The position numbers were made by a program, and so were the translations under genes. DNA of 5,437 bases, from contig JASJBQ010000323.1 in the NCBI GenBank assembly GCA_030066455.1, forward strand, positions 1 through 5,437, written 5' to 3'. Numbering within the stretch: the first letter of the stretch is position 1; every line of letters begins with the position of its first letter. The notes under the pieces are model-generated. The model saw only the letters and a program-made list of their open reading frames with translations. It was not told the DNA's origin and did no database searches. Below, piece by piece: positions 1 to 5,437 of this stretch. The DNA comes from Desulfobacterales bacterium. Lineage in GTDB: Bacteria; Desulfobacterota; Desulfobacteria; Desulfobacterales; UBA5852.

Positions 1-403
1 TTTTTTCTTCGACGATTGATTTGACCATGTGGGGCAGGGGGTCGGTGCCCACGCACACAAGGGTGATATTCTCGTGGAAAAGGGGCAGAAGGATTTTGGG
101 TGCCGGACTGGAAGTGACGGCGGCGGCCATGGCGGGCGTCACCTCTCCCAGCATGGCGTTGGCCCAGGTGACGGCAATCGTACCGATGATCAAATCGGCC
201 CGGGCGACCGTGTGGATGAGGGCATTCTCGCCGGAAGCCCCGCGGTTGGCCCCCGCCTTCATCATCTGGGAAGTGGCGATGACGTTGGTTCCCAGCGCCA
301 GAAGCTCGTAACGCTCACCGTGGACTTCACGTAGATATTTGATCAGATTGGCGCCGATGCCGCCGCCCTGACCGTCGACGATGCAAATCTGCTGCCTTTT
401 CAC
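1..403 (-). CDS. DUF3842 family protein, 3' end cut by window edge
   Basis: This leftward gene gives 134 residues before it runs off the left edge, close to the usual ~140 of DUF3842, so only a few C-terminal residues should be missing. The glycine-rich start IVDGQGGGIG (about residues 8-17) looks like a Rossmann-type nucleotide-binding loop. It is followed by LGTNVIAT (37-44), KAGANRGASGENAL (49-62), ADLIIG (69-74) and LGEVTPAMA (85-93), the blocks I recall as conserved in the family. There is no signal peptide or membrane segment, so the protein is probably cytosolic. The start is GTG at 403, chosen because GGAG (412-415, read on the minus strand) lies 8 nt upstream and the conserved domain begins almost at once. 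The biochemical function is unknown; a nucleotide or dinucleotide ligand is only suggested by the glycine loop. It lies downstream of hinT on the same strand but seems to have its own promoter at 528-556. Confidence 0.85.
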   Translation of the reverse strand, partial: MKRQQICIVDGQGGGIGANLIKYLREVHGERYELLALGTNVIATSQMMKAGANRGASGENALIHTVARADLIIGTIAVTWANAMLGEVTPAMAAAVTSSPAPKILLPLFHENITLVCVGTDPLPHMVKSIVEEK

Positions 404-423
404 CGATTGCTCTCCAAACAAAA

Positions 424-473
424 TGCCACGAGTGACTCCGGCCTTTCGAGGGCGTCGTGGGTCCTTCGTGGCA
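424..473. repeat. 8-bp inverted repeat upstream of the DUF3842 ribosome binding site
   Basis: TGCCACGA (424-431) pairs exactly with TCGTGGCA (466-473) across a 34-nt spacer. The arm nearest the gene ends 8 nt from the Shine-Dalgarno GGAG at 412-415. The distal arm also contains GGTCCTTCGTG (460-470), a near copy of GGTCTTCGTG at 501-510 in the other inverted repeat, so the two elements share a sequence word. Together they may form a structured leader. Confidence 0.35.
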
Positions 474-497
474 AACTGCCTGCGGTGTACGTGTGTC

Positions 498-516
498 ATC
501 GGTCTTCGTGACCGAT
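498..516. repeat. perfect 7-bp inverted repeat in the DUF3842 leader
   Basis: ATCGGTC (498-504) and GACCGAT (510-516) are exact reverse complements around the 5-nt loop TTCGT. The repeat starts about 5 nt after the predicted transcription start, where it could act as an operator or as a 5'-end RNA hairpin. No T-run follows on either strand, so it does not look like a terminator. Confidence 0.5.
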
Positions 517-527
517 CGATGGTGTTA

Positions 528-556
528 TGTCTAGGCCAAAACCAAGTGTTTGTCAA
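528..556 (-). promoter_or_regulatory. sigma70-type promoter for the DUF3842 gene
   Basis: Read on the minus strand, a perfect TTGACA -35 box (551-556) is followed after exactly 17 bp by TAGACA (528-533), which matches the -10 consensus at 3 of 6 positions. Transcription would begin near 521, leaving a leader of about 118 nt before the GTG at 403. The -35 box and spacing are strong; the -10 is weak. Confidence 0.5.
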
Positions 557-571
557 ACGGCATGCGCGGCG

Positions 572-604
572 CGGGCGTACCATCGGGATCGCGGCACCCG
601 CCCG
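572..604. repeat. GC-rich hairpin just downstream of hinT
   Basis: CGGGCG (572-577) and CGCCCG (599-604) are exact reverse complements around a 21-nt loop, starting 17 nt past the hinT stop codon. It could end or protect the hinT transcript. However, no U-tract follows, so calling it an intrinsic terminator is not justified. Confidence 0.25.
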
Positions 605-621
605 TATTCGAAGCGTCCAGT

Positions 622-969
622 CTAACGCCGCAGGAGCATGGGACCCAGGGGGCGTCCGCCGAAGAGGTGCATGTGAAGATGAAAAACTTCCTGGCCGCCG
701 TCGCGGTTGCAGTTGATCAGCAGGCGGTAGCCGTTTTCAGCCACGCCCTCATCGGCCGCAATTTTCTTGGCGGCCGTAAACATCTTGCCCACCAGGGTTT
801 CGTCGCCGGCTTCGATATCGTTGACCGTGGGGATTTCCCTGTTGGGGACGATCAGGATGTGCACCGGGGCCTGCGGGTTGATGTCTCGGAAGGCGGTAAC
901 GTGATCGTCCTGGTAAACAATGTCCGCGGGGATCTCTTTCTGGATGATTTTGGTGAAGATCGTGCCCAT
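622..969 (-). CDS. hinT: HIT-family purine nucleoside phosphoramidase-like protein
   Basis: This complete 115-residue protein belongs to the histidine triad superfamily, HinT/HINT branch. Such enzymes hydrolyse nucleoside 5'-phosphoramidates and related adenylated compounds in the cytosol. The triad is H97-L-H99-M-H101-L-F, with H99 expected as the nucleophile by analogy with human HINT1. The N-terminal [15 protein letters not shown] block, the [12 protein letters not shown] strand with its conserved H37, and GGRP after the triad (104-107) also fit HINT proteins, and the length is typical. The start at 969 is supported by AAGGAG (976-981, minus strand) with a 6-nt spacer. The usual Lys/His after VP is NRE here, a minor variation. 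It is divergent from sodN and is followed 218 bp later by the DUF3842 gene on the same strand. Confidence 0.95.
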   Translation of the reverse strand: MGTIFTKIIQKEIPADIVYQDDHVTAFRDINPQAPVHILIVPNREIPTVNDIEAGDETLVGKMFTAAKKIAADEGVAENGYRLLINCNRDGGQEVFHLHMHLFGGRPLGPMLLRR

Positions 970-1023
970 GGCTTGCTCCTTGAATGAAGGCCGTGAAGGG
1001 GAAAGGTGACGCGGCTCTCAACC

Positions 1024-1052
1024 GTCCTACCAGAAAGGCCGTTCGATGCCAA
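1024..1052 (-). promoter_or_regulatory. possible sigma70-type promoter for hinT
   Basis: Read on the minus strand, TTGGCA (1047-1052; 5 of 6 to the -35 consensus) is followed after 17 bp by TAGGAC (1024-1029; 3 of 6 to the -10). Transcription would start near 1017, some 48 nt before the hinT ATG. The spacing and the similar weak -10 resemble the better candidate at 528-556. Confidence 0.3.
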
Positions 1053-1110
1053 GCCCAGCGTGCGACGGACCGCGTCTGGCTCCCCGGCAATAAGGCACAC
1101 AGGCCCCCTG

Positions 1111-1170
1111 GATAATCGAATCTCCGTGATTAATATTTCACATTAACCATTGTCTTTCCAAATTCCGATT
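1111..1170 (+). promoter_or_regulatory. AT-rich control region upstream of sodN, with imperfect palindrome
   Basis: These 60 bases contain 19 G or C (32%), against a clearly GC-rich surrounding. They end about 40 bp before the sodN start. GATAAT (1111-1116) and TAATAT (1131-1136) resemble -10 hexamers, but neither has a convincing -35 at 16-18 bp. At 1126-1141 GTGA and TCAC flank an 8-bp AT-only centre, a dyad that could bind a dimeric regulator. This is the most likely promoter/operator zone of the sodN operon, but the exact elements cannot be fixed. Confidence 0.3.
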
Positions 1171-1210
1171 GATTCCCCGTCAACCCGAGTGCAAACATAC
1201 GGAGGCCATT

Positions 1211-1648
1211 ATGAAAAAAGCCGTTTCCTTTTTGGCGACTTTGACCGTCGCGATCGCCTTTGCCCTGCCTGTCTGGGGTCATTGCGAAATCCCCTGCGGC
1301 ATCTACGATGATCGTGCCCGTATCCAGCTCATCGCCGAGCACATCGGTACAATCGAAAAATCCATGCGGCAGGTTCTTGAACTCCAGAAAGCCGACGGCG
1401 TCAATTACAATCAGCTGGTGCGCTGGATCAATAACAAAGAACACCACGCCACGGAAATCCAGACCATTGTGTCGCAGTACTTCATGACCCAGCGCATCAA
1501 GCCGGATACCGACCAATACGCCCGCAAGATTGCCGTGCTCCACCAGATGCTTGTCGCGGCCATGAAATGCAAGCAAACGACGGATCTGAAAAACGCCGCC
1601 GACCTGCGCGAATTGCTGAAGACATTCGACGGGTTGTACTTCAAATAG
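1211..1648 (+). CDS. sodN: nickel superoxide dismutase with signal peptide
   Basis: This 145-residue protein disproportionates superoxide with a mononuclear Ni site. The nickel hook HCEIPCGIYD occupies residues 24-33 and matches the family's HCxxPCGxY: H24, C25 and C29 correspond to His1, Cys2 and Cys6 of the mature enzyme. The rest is the expected four-helix part, with NYNQLVRWINNKEHHA and SQYFMTQRIKP typical of the NiSOD type in marine and environmental bacteria. Residues 1-23 form a classic signal peptide: KK at 2-3, a hydrophobic core and a possible cleavage site V-W-G|H. Cleavage there would free His24 as the new N-terminus and leave 122 residues, near the ~117 of Streptomyces NiSOD. The start at 1211 is fixed by GGAGG (1201-1205) 5 nt upstream; an in-frame ATG at 1169 would add 14 residues ahead of the signal peptide and lacks a good ribosome site. 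No sodX-like maturation protease gene is visible. It heads a probable operon with pcm. Confidence 0.93.
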   Translation: MKKAVSFLATLTVAIAFALPVWGHCEIPCGIYDDRARIQLIAEHIGTIEKSMRQVLELQKADGVNYNQLVRWINNKEHHATEIQTIVSQYFMTQRIKPDTDQYARKIAVLHQMLVAAMKCKQTTDLKNAADLRELLKTFDGLYFK

Positions 1649-1653
1649 GTTCC

Positions 1654-2454
1654 ATGCCGGCGACGCATGCAACCGACCCTGAGCCATGCACCGGCGTCCG
1701 TCGCGGGTCCGGACGGCCAATGCCGGTAGCGTGGCTGTGGGCCTGGGTCCTGATCGCCATCGGGGCCACGGGAACGCCACCGTTGCAGGCAGGGGAATGG
1801 GAGGTTCGCCGCCGGCAGATGGTGGCGGCCATTCGGGCGGATGTCATCGCCACACGGGCCTATATCGGCAGGCGGGCGCTGCGCACGGAAGTGCTCGACG
1901 CCATGGGGCGTGTCCCCCGTCACGCCTTCGTTCCGCAGGCGGTCATGCCGGCGGCCTATGAAAATCGTCCCCTTCCCATCGGTCACGGCCAAACCATTTC
2001 CCAGCCCTATATCGTGGCCCTCATGACCGATCTGCTGGAAATCGAACCCGGGGAGTCCGTTCTCGAGGTGGGTACCGGCTCGGGATACCAGGCGGCCGTC
2101 CTGGCCGACCTCGGCGCGATCGTTCGCACCATCGAGATCATCCCGGCGCTTGCCCGGGAGGCACAGGCGCGTTTCAAACGCCTTGGATACGAGCGCATTA
2201 CGGCGCGCCAGGGTGACGGCTATTACGGCTGGCCGGAAGCGGCGCCGTTCGACGCTATCGTGGTGACGGCCGCCGCCGATCATGTGCCGCCGCCCCTCGT
2301 CGGCCAGCTCAAGAACGGGGGGCGGCTGGTCATCCCGGTCGGCCACCGTTTCGGCGTTCAGTATCTGCTGCTCATCACCAAAAGCCTCGAGGGAAAAGTG
2401 CAGACACGGCAGATCCTGCCCGTGCGATTCGTGCCGCTTACCGGCGGGCACTGA
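1654..2454 (+). CDS. pcm: protein-L-isoaspartate O-methyltransferase with export-type N-terminus
   Basis: The enzyme methylates isoaspartyl residues in damaged proteins using S-adenosylmethionine so that they can revert to aspartate. Counted from 1654 (266 residues), the family blocks are plain: PLPIGHGQTISQPY ending at residue 119, SAM motif I VLEVGTGSGYQ (136-146), GDGYYGW (187-193), FDAIVVTAAA (199 on) and GGRLVIPVG. A hydrophobic segment VAWLWAWVLIAIGA lies before the catalytic domain, with a plausible cleavage after LQA, so the product may be exported or membrane-anchored. The start is uncertain. ATG 1654 is 5 bp after the sodN stop, has only AGGT at 1647-1650, and includes arginines (RRGSGR) ahead of the hydrophobic core. 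ATG 1720 gives 244 residues, a shorter but uncharged signal peptide and a weak GGACGG. An earlier ATG at 1567 overlaps sodN and is unlikely. It is probably cotranscribed with sodN and the membrane protein that follows. Confidence 0.92.
   Translation: MPATHATDPEPCTGVRRGSGRPMPVAWLWAWVLIAIGATGTPPLQAGEWEVRRRQMVAAIRADVIATRAYIGRRALRTEVLDAMGRVPRHAFVPQAVMPAAYENRPLPIGHGQTISQPYIVALMTDLLEIEPGESVLEVGTGSGYQAAVLADLGAIVRTIEIIPALAREAQARFKRLGYERITARQGDGYYGWPEAAPFDAIVVTAAADHVPPPLVGQLKNGGRLVIPVGHRFGVQYLLLITKSLEGKVQTRQILPVRFVPLTGGH
1693..1718 (+). repeat. hairpin just before the second possible pcm start
   Basis: GGCGTCCG (1693-1700) can pair with CGGAC-G-GCC (1710-1718) around a 9-nt loop, giving 8 bp with a single bulged G. 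It ends one base before ATG 1720 and covers the weak Shine-Dalgarno-like GGACGG. If 1720 were the true start, the hairpin would mask initiation; if 1654 is the start, it lies inside the coding region. It may simply reflect high GC. Confidence 0.2.
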
Positions 2455-2466
2455 CGCGGAGACCGC

Positions 2467-4941
2467 ATGATCCCTTCACCGCGCACGCACCCGGCATCGC
2501 CTCCCCTGCTGGGGGTGGGTCTGCTCGCGGCGGCGGTTCTGGCCTACGAACTGCTGCTCATGCGTCTCTTTGCCATCGTTCACTGGCACCATTTTGCTTT
2601 CATGATGATCAGTATCGCCCTGCTTGGGTACGGTACCAGCGGCACCCTGTTGACGTTGATGGGCCAATTCAGCATGGGCCGGTTGCGATGGGTGTTTGCG
2701 ACCGCAACCATCGGTTTCAGCCTGACCAGTGTGCTCTGCTTCGCTGCCAGCCAGAGTTTGCCCTTCAATGCCCTGGCATTTCTCTGGGATCCTCGCCAAT
2801 GGGGATATCTGGCCGCCATATACGGTTTGCTCCTGATTCCCTTTCTCCTGGCAGCGACCGGTCTCGGGGCGATGCTGCGGTTTTACGGCCGCCAGATAAC
2901 CAGCGTCTACGCCGCCGACCTTGTCGGGGCCGGCGTGGGAGCCGGCTTGACCGTGAGCCTTCTTTTCCGCCTGCCGCCGCAGCTGGCTCTCATTCTCGTT
3001 GCCGGCTGCGGCGTCGCCGCTTTTGGTGCGGCTGCACGGCGCTGGCGGATTATGGGTGCGTGGTTGACAGCCGGACTCCTGGCGTTCCTCGCCCTGGTTG
3101 TCTTCGGTGGGATAACGGTCATCTCCGGTCATCGGGACGGCGTCAATCCCTACAAGCCTCTGGCGCAGGTTTTGAGAGTTCCCGGCAACCGGATGCTGTA
3201 CGAAGGGCATCATCCCCTAGGGTGGGTTACAGCGGTGGAAAGCCAGAGCGTTCCTTTTCGCTATGCACCCGGCCTGAGTCTGAACAGTGACGCGCCCATT
3301 CCCGAACAGGTGGCCCTCTTCGTCGAGGGTCAGGCCATGACGGTGGTCGACCGTTTTGACGGCAGCCCCCGTTCGACGGAGTATTTGAAGCAGTGCACCG
3401 GCAGTCTCGGCCTGTATTTGCGCCCGGGGGCTGCGCGGGTTCTCGTCGTCGGTGCCGGCGGCGGGCAGGATATTCTCAGGGCCCGCGCCTTTGGTGCCCA
3501 AAGCGTCGAGGCCGTGGATGCCCATCCTTTTTTTGCGCAGCTGCTCCACAAGCGCTTGCGTGAATTCAGCGGTTTCGGGCATCTGGAAGACCAGGTGCGC
3601 TATCACAGCACGACCGCGCGCGCCTTCCTCAATGCCGCCGCGGACGCCTTCGATCTCATCCAATTGCCGCTGTCAGGTGACGGCGGTGCCGGAACGTCGG
3701 CGTTTGGCGAAAACACGCTTTTGACCGTCGAAGGCCTGACCCACCTCTGGCGTCATCTCAAGGAGGACGGCCTCGTCGTCGTGCCGCTCTGGACCCGGCT
3801 GCCGCCCCGTGGCAGCCTGAAGGCTTTCAATCTGGCCTTGCGGATGCTGGAAGAATTAGGGGTGCGTCATCCGCACGAGCATCTGGCGGTGATCCGGGAC
3901 TGGCGCACGGCTGTCGTTCTGGTGGCCAAATCGCCCCTCAGCCGCGGCGACCGGGAAGCCGTCCGGCGTTTCAGCCGGAAGTGGGGTTTCGATCTGGTCT
4001 TTCTGCCCGACCTGGGCCCCGAGGAAGCCAATCGCTACAGCGTGCTCGCCGATCCCATGTTCGCCGAAGGCACAAGGACGCTGGCCAGTGCGGAAGGCGG
4101 CCGGTTTATCGCCCGGTATAAATACGATCTGCGCCCGCCCACGGACGACCGGCCTTTCTTTGGACATTATTTCCGCTGGCAAAGCTTGCCCGAAATCGCG
4201 TCCTTGCGTCATGCCGGGGGCATCGCGCTCATGGACTGGGGCTATCCATTGCTTGTGGCGACCCTGATCCAAGCCGCCGTCTTGAGTACGATCCTTATCG
4301 GTCTGCCCGTATGGTGGCATCGTCAGCGGCCGTCCGTTGCGGCTGACGGGCGTACCCGGGTGATGGCAACCCTCATTTACTTCGCGGCCATCGGGGGCGG
4401 ATTCATTTTCGTGGAGATGGTCTTCATCCAGCGCCTATCCATTTTTCTCCACCATCCGCTATTGGCGGCGGCCCTGGCCCTGGCCGGCTTCTTGCTCGGC
4501 GCGGGCGCGGGCAGCATCGGCGCCGACGCCGCTCTCGCTCGCGGCGCGCCCGCATCGAAGCTGCTGCCAATCGCGCTCGTGGCTGTTGTGGTGTTCGGCT
4601 TGCTGGTGTTTGTTGCCCTGGACGGACTGATTCATCGGTTCATCGGCATGGCGCTGACTTTCAAAACCGCCCTTTCGCTGGCGCTGATTCTGCCCCTGGC
4701 CGTGCCCATGGGGACGGCTTTCCCTTTGGGCATCATCGTTGTGACCGCCAACCGTTCCCGGCTGGTTCCCTGGGCCTGGGGCGTCAATGGATGCGCCACC
4801 GTGTTGGGGGCCATCGCCGTTCCGCTGCTGGCCATCCAGGCCGGATATGCGCTGATCATGGGGATGGCCCTTGTACTCTACGCCTTCGGCCTGATGGTGA
4901 TCGTCCGGTTGGGGGGATTGAAATCCAAACGTAATGCATAG
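2467..4941 (+). CDS. polytopic membrane protein with spermidine-synthase-like Rossmann domain
   Basis: The 824-residue product has about seven predicted helices (roughly 14-220), a soluble domain (about 220-590) and about seven more helices (roughly 592-814). The soluble domain carries a SAM-binding-type loop VLVVGAGGGQD (325-335) and an acidic D351 at the end of the next strand, as in polyamine synthases and methyltransferases. Blocks I recall from this membrane family include YELLLMR (27-33), YAADLVGA (148-155), TDDRPFF (559-565), GGGFIFVE (643-650), MGTAFPLG (748-755) and WGVNG (771-775). The expected active-site strand reads FDLIQLPLSGDGG (395-407) instead of the spermidine synthase D-x-x-D-P pattern, so true spermidine synthesis is doubtful. 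Arg/Lys-rich loops place the N-terminus inside and, after seven helices, the Rossmann domain outside. The start has GGAGA (2458-2462) 5 nt upstream and lies 12 bp after pcm, so coupling is likely. The substrate is unknown. Confidence 0.85.
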   Translation: MIPSPRTHPASPPLLGVGLLAAAVLAYELLLMRLFAIVHWHHFAFMMISIALLGYGTSGTLLTLMGQFSMGRLRWVFATATIGFSLTSVLCFAASQSLPFNALAFLWDPRQWGYLAAIYGLLLIPFLLAATGLGAMLRFYGRQITSVYAADLVGAGVGAGLTVSLLFRLPPQLALILVAGCGVAAFGAAARRWRIMGAWLTAGLLAFLALVVFGGITVISGHRDGVNPYKPLAQVLRVPGNRMLYEGHHPLGWVTAVESQSVPFRYAPGLSLNSDAPIPEQVALFVEGQAMTVVDRFDGSPRSTEYLKQCTGSLGLYLRPGAARVLVVGAGGGQDILRARAFGAQSVEAVDAHPFFAQLLHKRLREFSGFGHLEDQVRYHSTTARAFLNAAADAFDLIQLPLSGDGGAGTSAFGENTLLTVEGLTHLWRHLKEDGLVVVPLWTRLPPRGSLKAFNLALRMLEELGVRHPHEHLAVIRDWRTAVVLVAKSPLSRGDREAVRRFSRKWGFDLVFLPDLGPEEANRYSVLADPMFAEGTRTLASAEGGRFIARYKYDLRPPTDDRPFFGHYFRWQSLPEIASLRHAGGIALMDWGYPLLVATLIQAAVLSTILIGLPVWWHRQRPSVAADGRTRVMATLIYFAAIGGGFIFVEMVFIQRLSIFLHHPLLAAALALAGFLLGAGAGSIGADAALARGAPASKLLPIALVAVVVFGLLVFVALDGLIHRFIGMALTFKTALSLALILPLAVPMGTAFPLGIIVVTANRSRLVPWAWGVNGCATVLGAIAVPLLAIQAGYALIMGMALVLYAFGLMVIVRLGGLKSKRNA

Positions 4942-5122
4942 AGGTTGAAGCCATCCGATCCGATTGTCTGAGAGCTGTTGCTCAAGGCGGCTCCGCTGCG
5001 CCATTCCGGACGAGCGATCGTTCGATTTCCTGAAATCAACCGGATGCCCGAAATCGGCGGCCGACTCGGTGGTCATCTCAACAATGGCATAGCCGTCTGG
5101 GCGGATTTGCCCGCATCGCGGT
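4942..5122. other. convergent intergenic region, nothing recognised
   Basis: This 181-bp stretch lies between the stop codons of two converging genes. I see only short, weak stems, such as TCGG/CCGA around 5054-5064 and GGGC/GCCC around 5099-5112, without T-runs. There is no convincing terminator, RNA gene or small coding region. Confidence 0.5.
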
Positions 5123-5437
5123 TTAAGGTGAACGGCCGTGGAAGTTGGCGTCGTGGCCTGGTCTCAGCGCCGAGCGGACCATGTTGGCGAAGCTGGCATT
5201 GCCGGTGGTGAACCATTTGACGAAGCGGTCCTGTCGGGGGTCGAGGCGGGTGATGATTTCCCTCGCCCCGCAGCCTTGCGTGTGAAGTCCCCGGACCCGC
5301 TCCCGCAGCGTTTCCAGGAAATCCAGCTTGGCGCCGATTTTAAGCGGTCCGTTTTTGGTACTGGGGTTGTGGGCACAGAAAAGCGCCTGGAAGGGGAGGT
5401 CGCGTATTCTTCGCAGGGAGGCGATCTGGGCATGGAT
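5123..5437 (-). CDS. MBL-fold metallo-hydrolase, C-terminal part, 5' end beyond window
   Basis: The leftward reading frame is open from the right edge to a TAA at 5123-5125 and gives the last 104 residues of a longer protein; whole enzymes of this type are usually about 270-300. It was identified by remembered similarity to the C-terminal part of glyoxalase II-like metallo-beta-lactamase-fold hydrolases. The segment ALFCAHNP (fragment residues 18-25) follows a helix, and its H23 fits the last metal-ligand histidine. Next comes a helical region with KLDFLETLRERV, then DRFVKWFTTGNASFANMVRSAL near the C-terminus. The metal-binding HxHxDH motif must lie beyond the window, so class and substrate cannot be set; a hydrolytic thioesterase- or lactonase-like role is only a family guess. 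It converges on the membrane-protein gene and does not belong to the sodN operon. Confidence 0.7.
   Translation of the reverse strand: MHAQIASLRRIRDLPFQALFCAHNPSTKNGPLKIGAKLDFLETLRERVRGLHTQGCGAREIITRLDPRQDRFVKWFTTGNASFANMVRSALRPGHDANFHGRSP

Noticed and set aside
1125..1143. CRP-type binding site (TGTGA-N6-TCACA)
   Set aside because: The half-sites are GTGA and TCAC, but they are 8 bp apart rather than 6, so it does not fit CRP.
1411..2451. Long open frame on the minus strand opposite sodN and pcm
   Set aside because: It is antisense to two genes with clear family motifs, has low-complexity composition typical of GC-rich shadow frames, and resembles no family I know.
2476..3213. Open frame on the minus strand opposite the membrane protein's N-terminal helices
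   Set aside because: Its Gln/Gly/His-rich composition mirrors hydrophobic codons read backwards; the sense strand has conserved family blocks.
2467..4941. Naming the membrane protein speE
   Set aside because: It has a Rossmann loop but lacks the spermidine synthase catalytic pattern and carries about 14 membrane helices.
5051..5066. Terminator between the converging genes
   Set aside because: The stem is only 4 bp plus a wobble on one strand and is not followed by a real T-run.
4978..5211. Small plus-strand gene after the membrane protein
   Set aside because: It overlaps the conserved C-terminus of the MBL-fold gene, has no ribosome site and matches no family I recognise.
5229..5250. Apparent frameshift in the MBL-fold fragment at the run of five Gs (5236-5240)
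   Set aside because: A recount shows five Gs, and the frame then runs unbroken from the conserved CAHNP segment through DRFVKWF to the stop.

Overview
The window reads as chromosomal DNA of a GC-rich anaerobic Gram-negative bacterium, most likely a Desulfobacterota (deltaproteobacterial, Desulfosarcina-like) organism. This is inferred from remembered resemblance of the proteins (DUF3842, exported isoaspartyl methyltransferase, spermidine-synthase-like multi-TM protein) and from codon use; no search was run.

Layout. Two leftward genes occupy the left part: a nearly complete DUF3842 protein running off the left edge (1-403) and a HIT-family nucleotide hydrolase, hinT (622-969). The 218-bp gap between them holds a good sigma70-type promoter for the DUF3842 gene and a leader with two inverted repeats. 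A 241-bp divergent region (970-1210) contains an AT-rich patch. Three rightward genes follow in a tight row: a nickel superoxide dismutase with its own signal peptide (sodN, 1211-1648), a protein-L-isoaspartate O-methyltransferase with a hydrophobic export-type N-terminus (pcm, 1654-2454), and an 824-residue polytopic membrane protein with a spermidine-synthase-like Rossmann domain in its middle (2467-4941). The gaps are 5 and 12 bp, so they are probably one operon. After a 181-bp convergent gap with no feature, the C-terminal 104 residues of a metallo-beta-lactamase-fold hydrolase enter leftward from the right edge (5123-5437).

How the genes may work together. The striking point is that all three operon products look extracytoplasmic. 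The NiSOD signal peptide ends exactly before the His-Cys nickel hook, PCM has a signal-peptide-like N-terminus, and positive-inside reasoning on 7+7 predicted helices puts the Rossmann domain of the membrane protein outside the cytoplasmic membrane. This suggests a cell-envelope oxidative-damage defence and protein-repair unit. It also raises a question: how would S-adenosylmethionine-type enzymes be supplied with cofactor there? That reading is inference; the gene identities of sodN, pcm and hinT are well supported by motifs.
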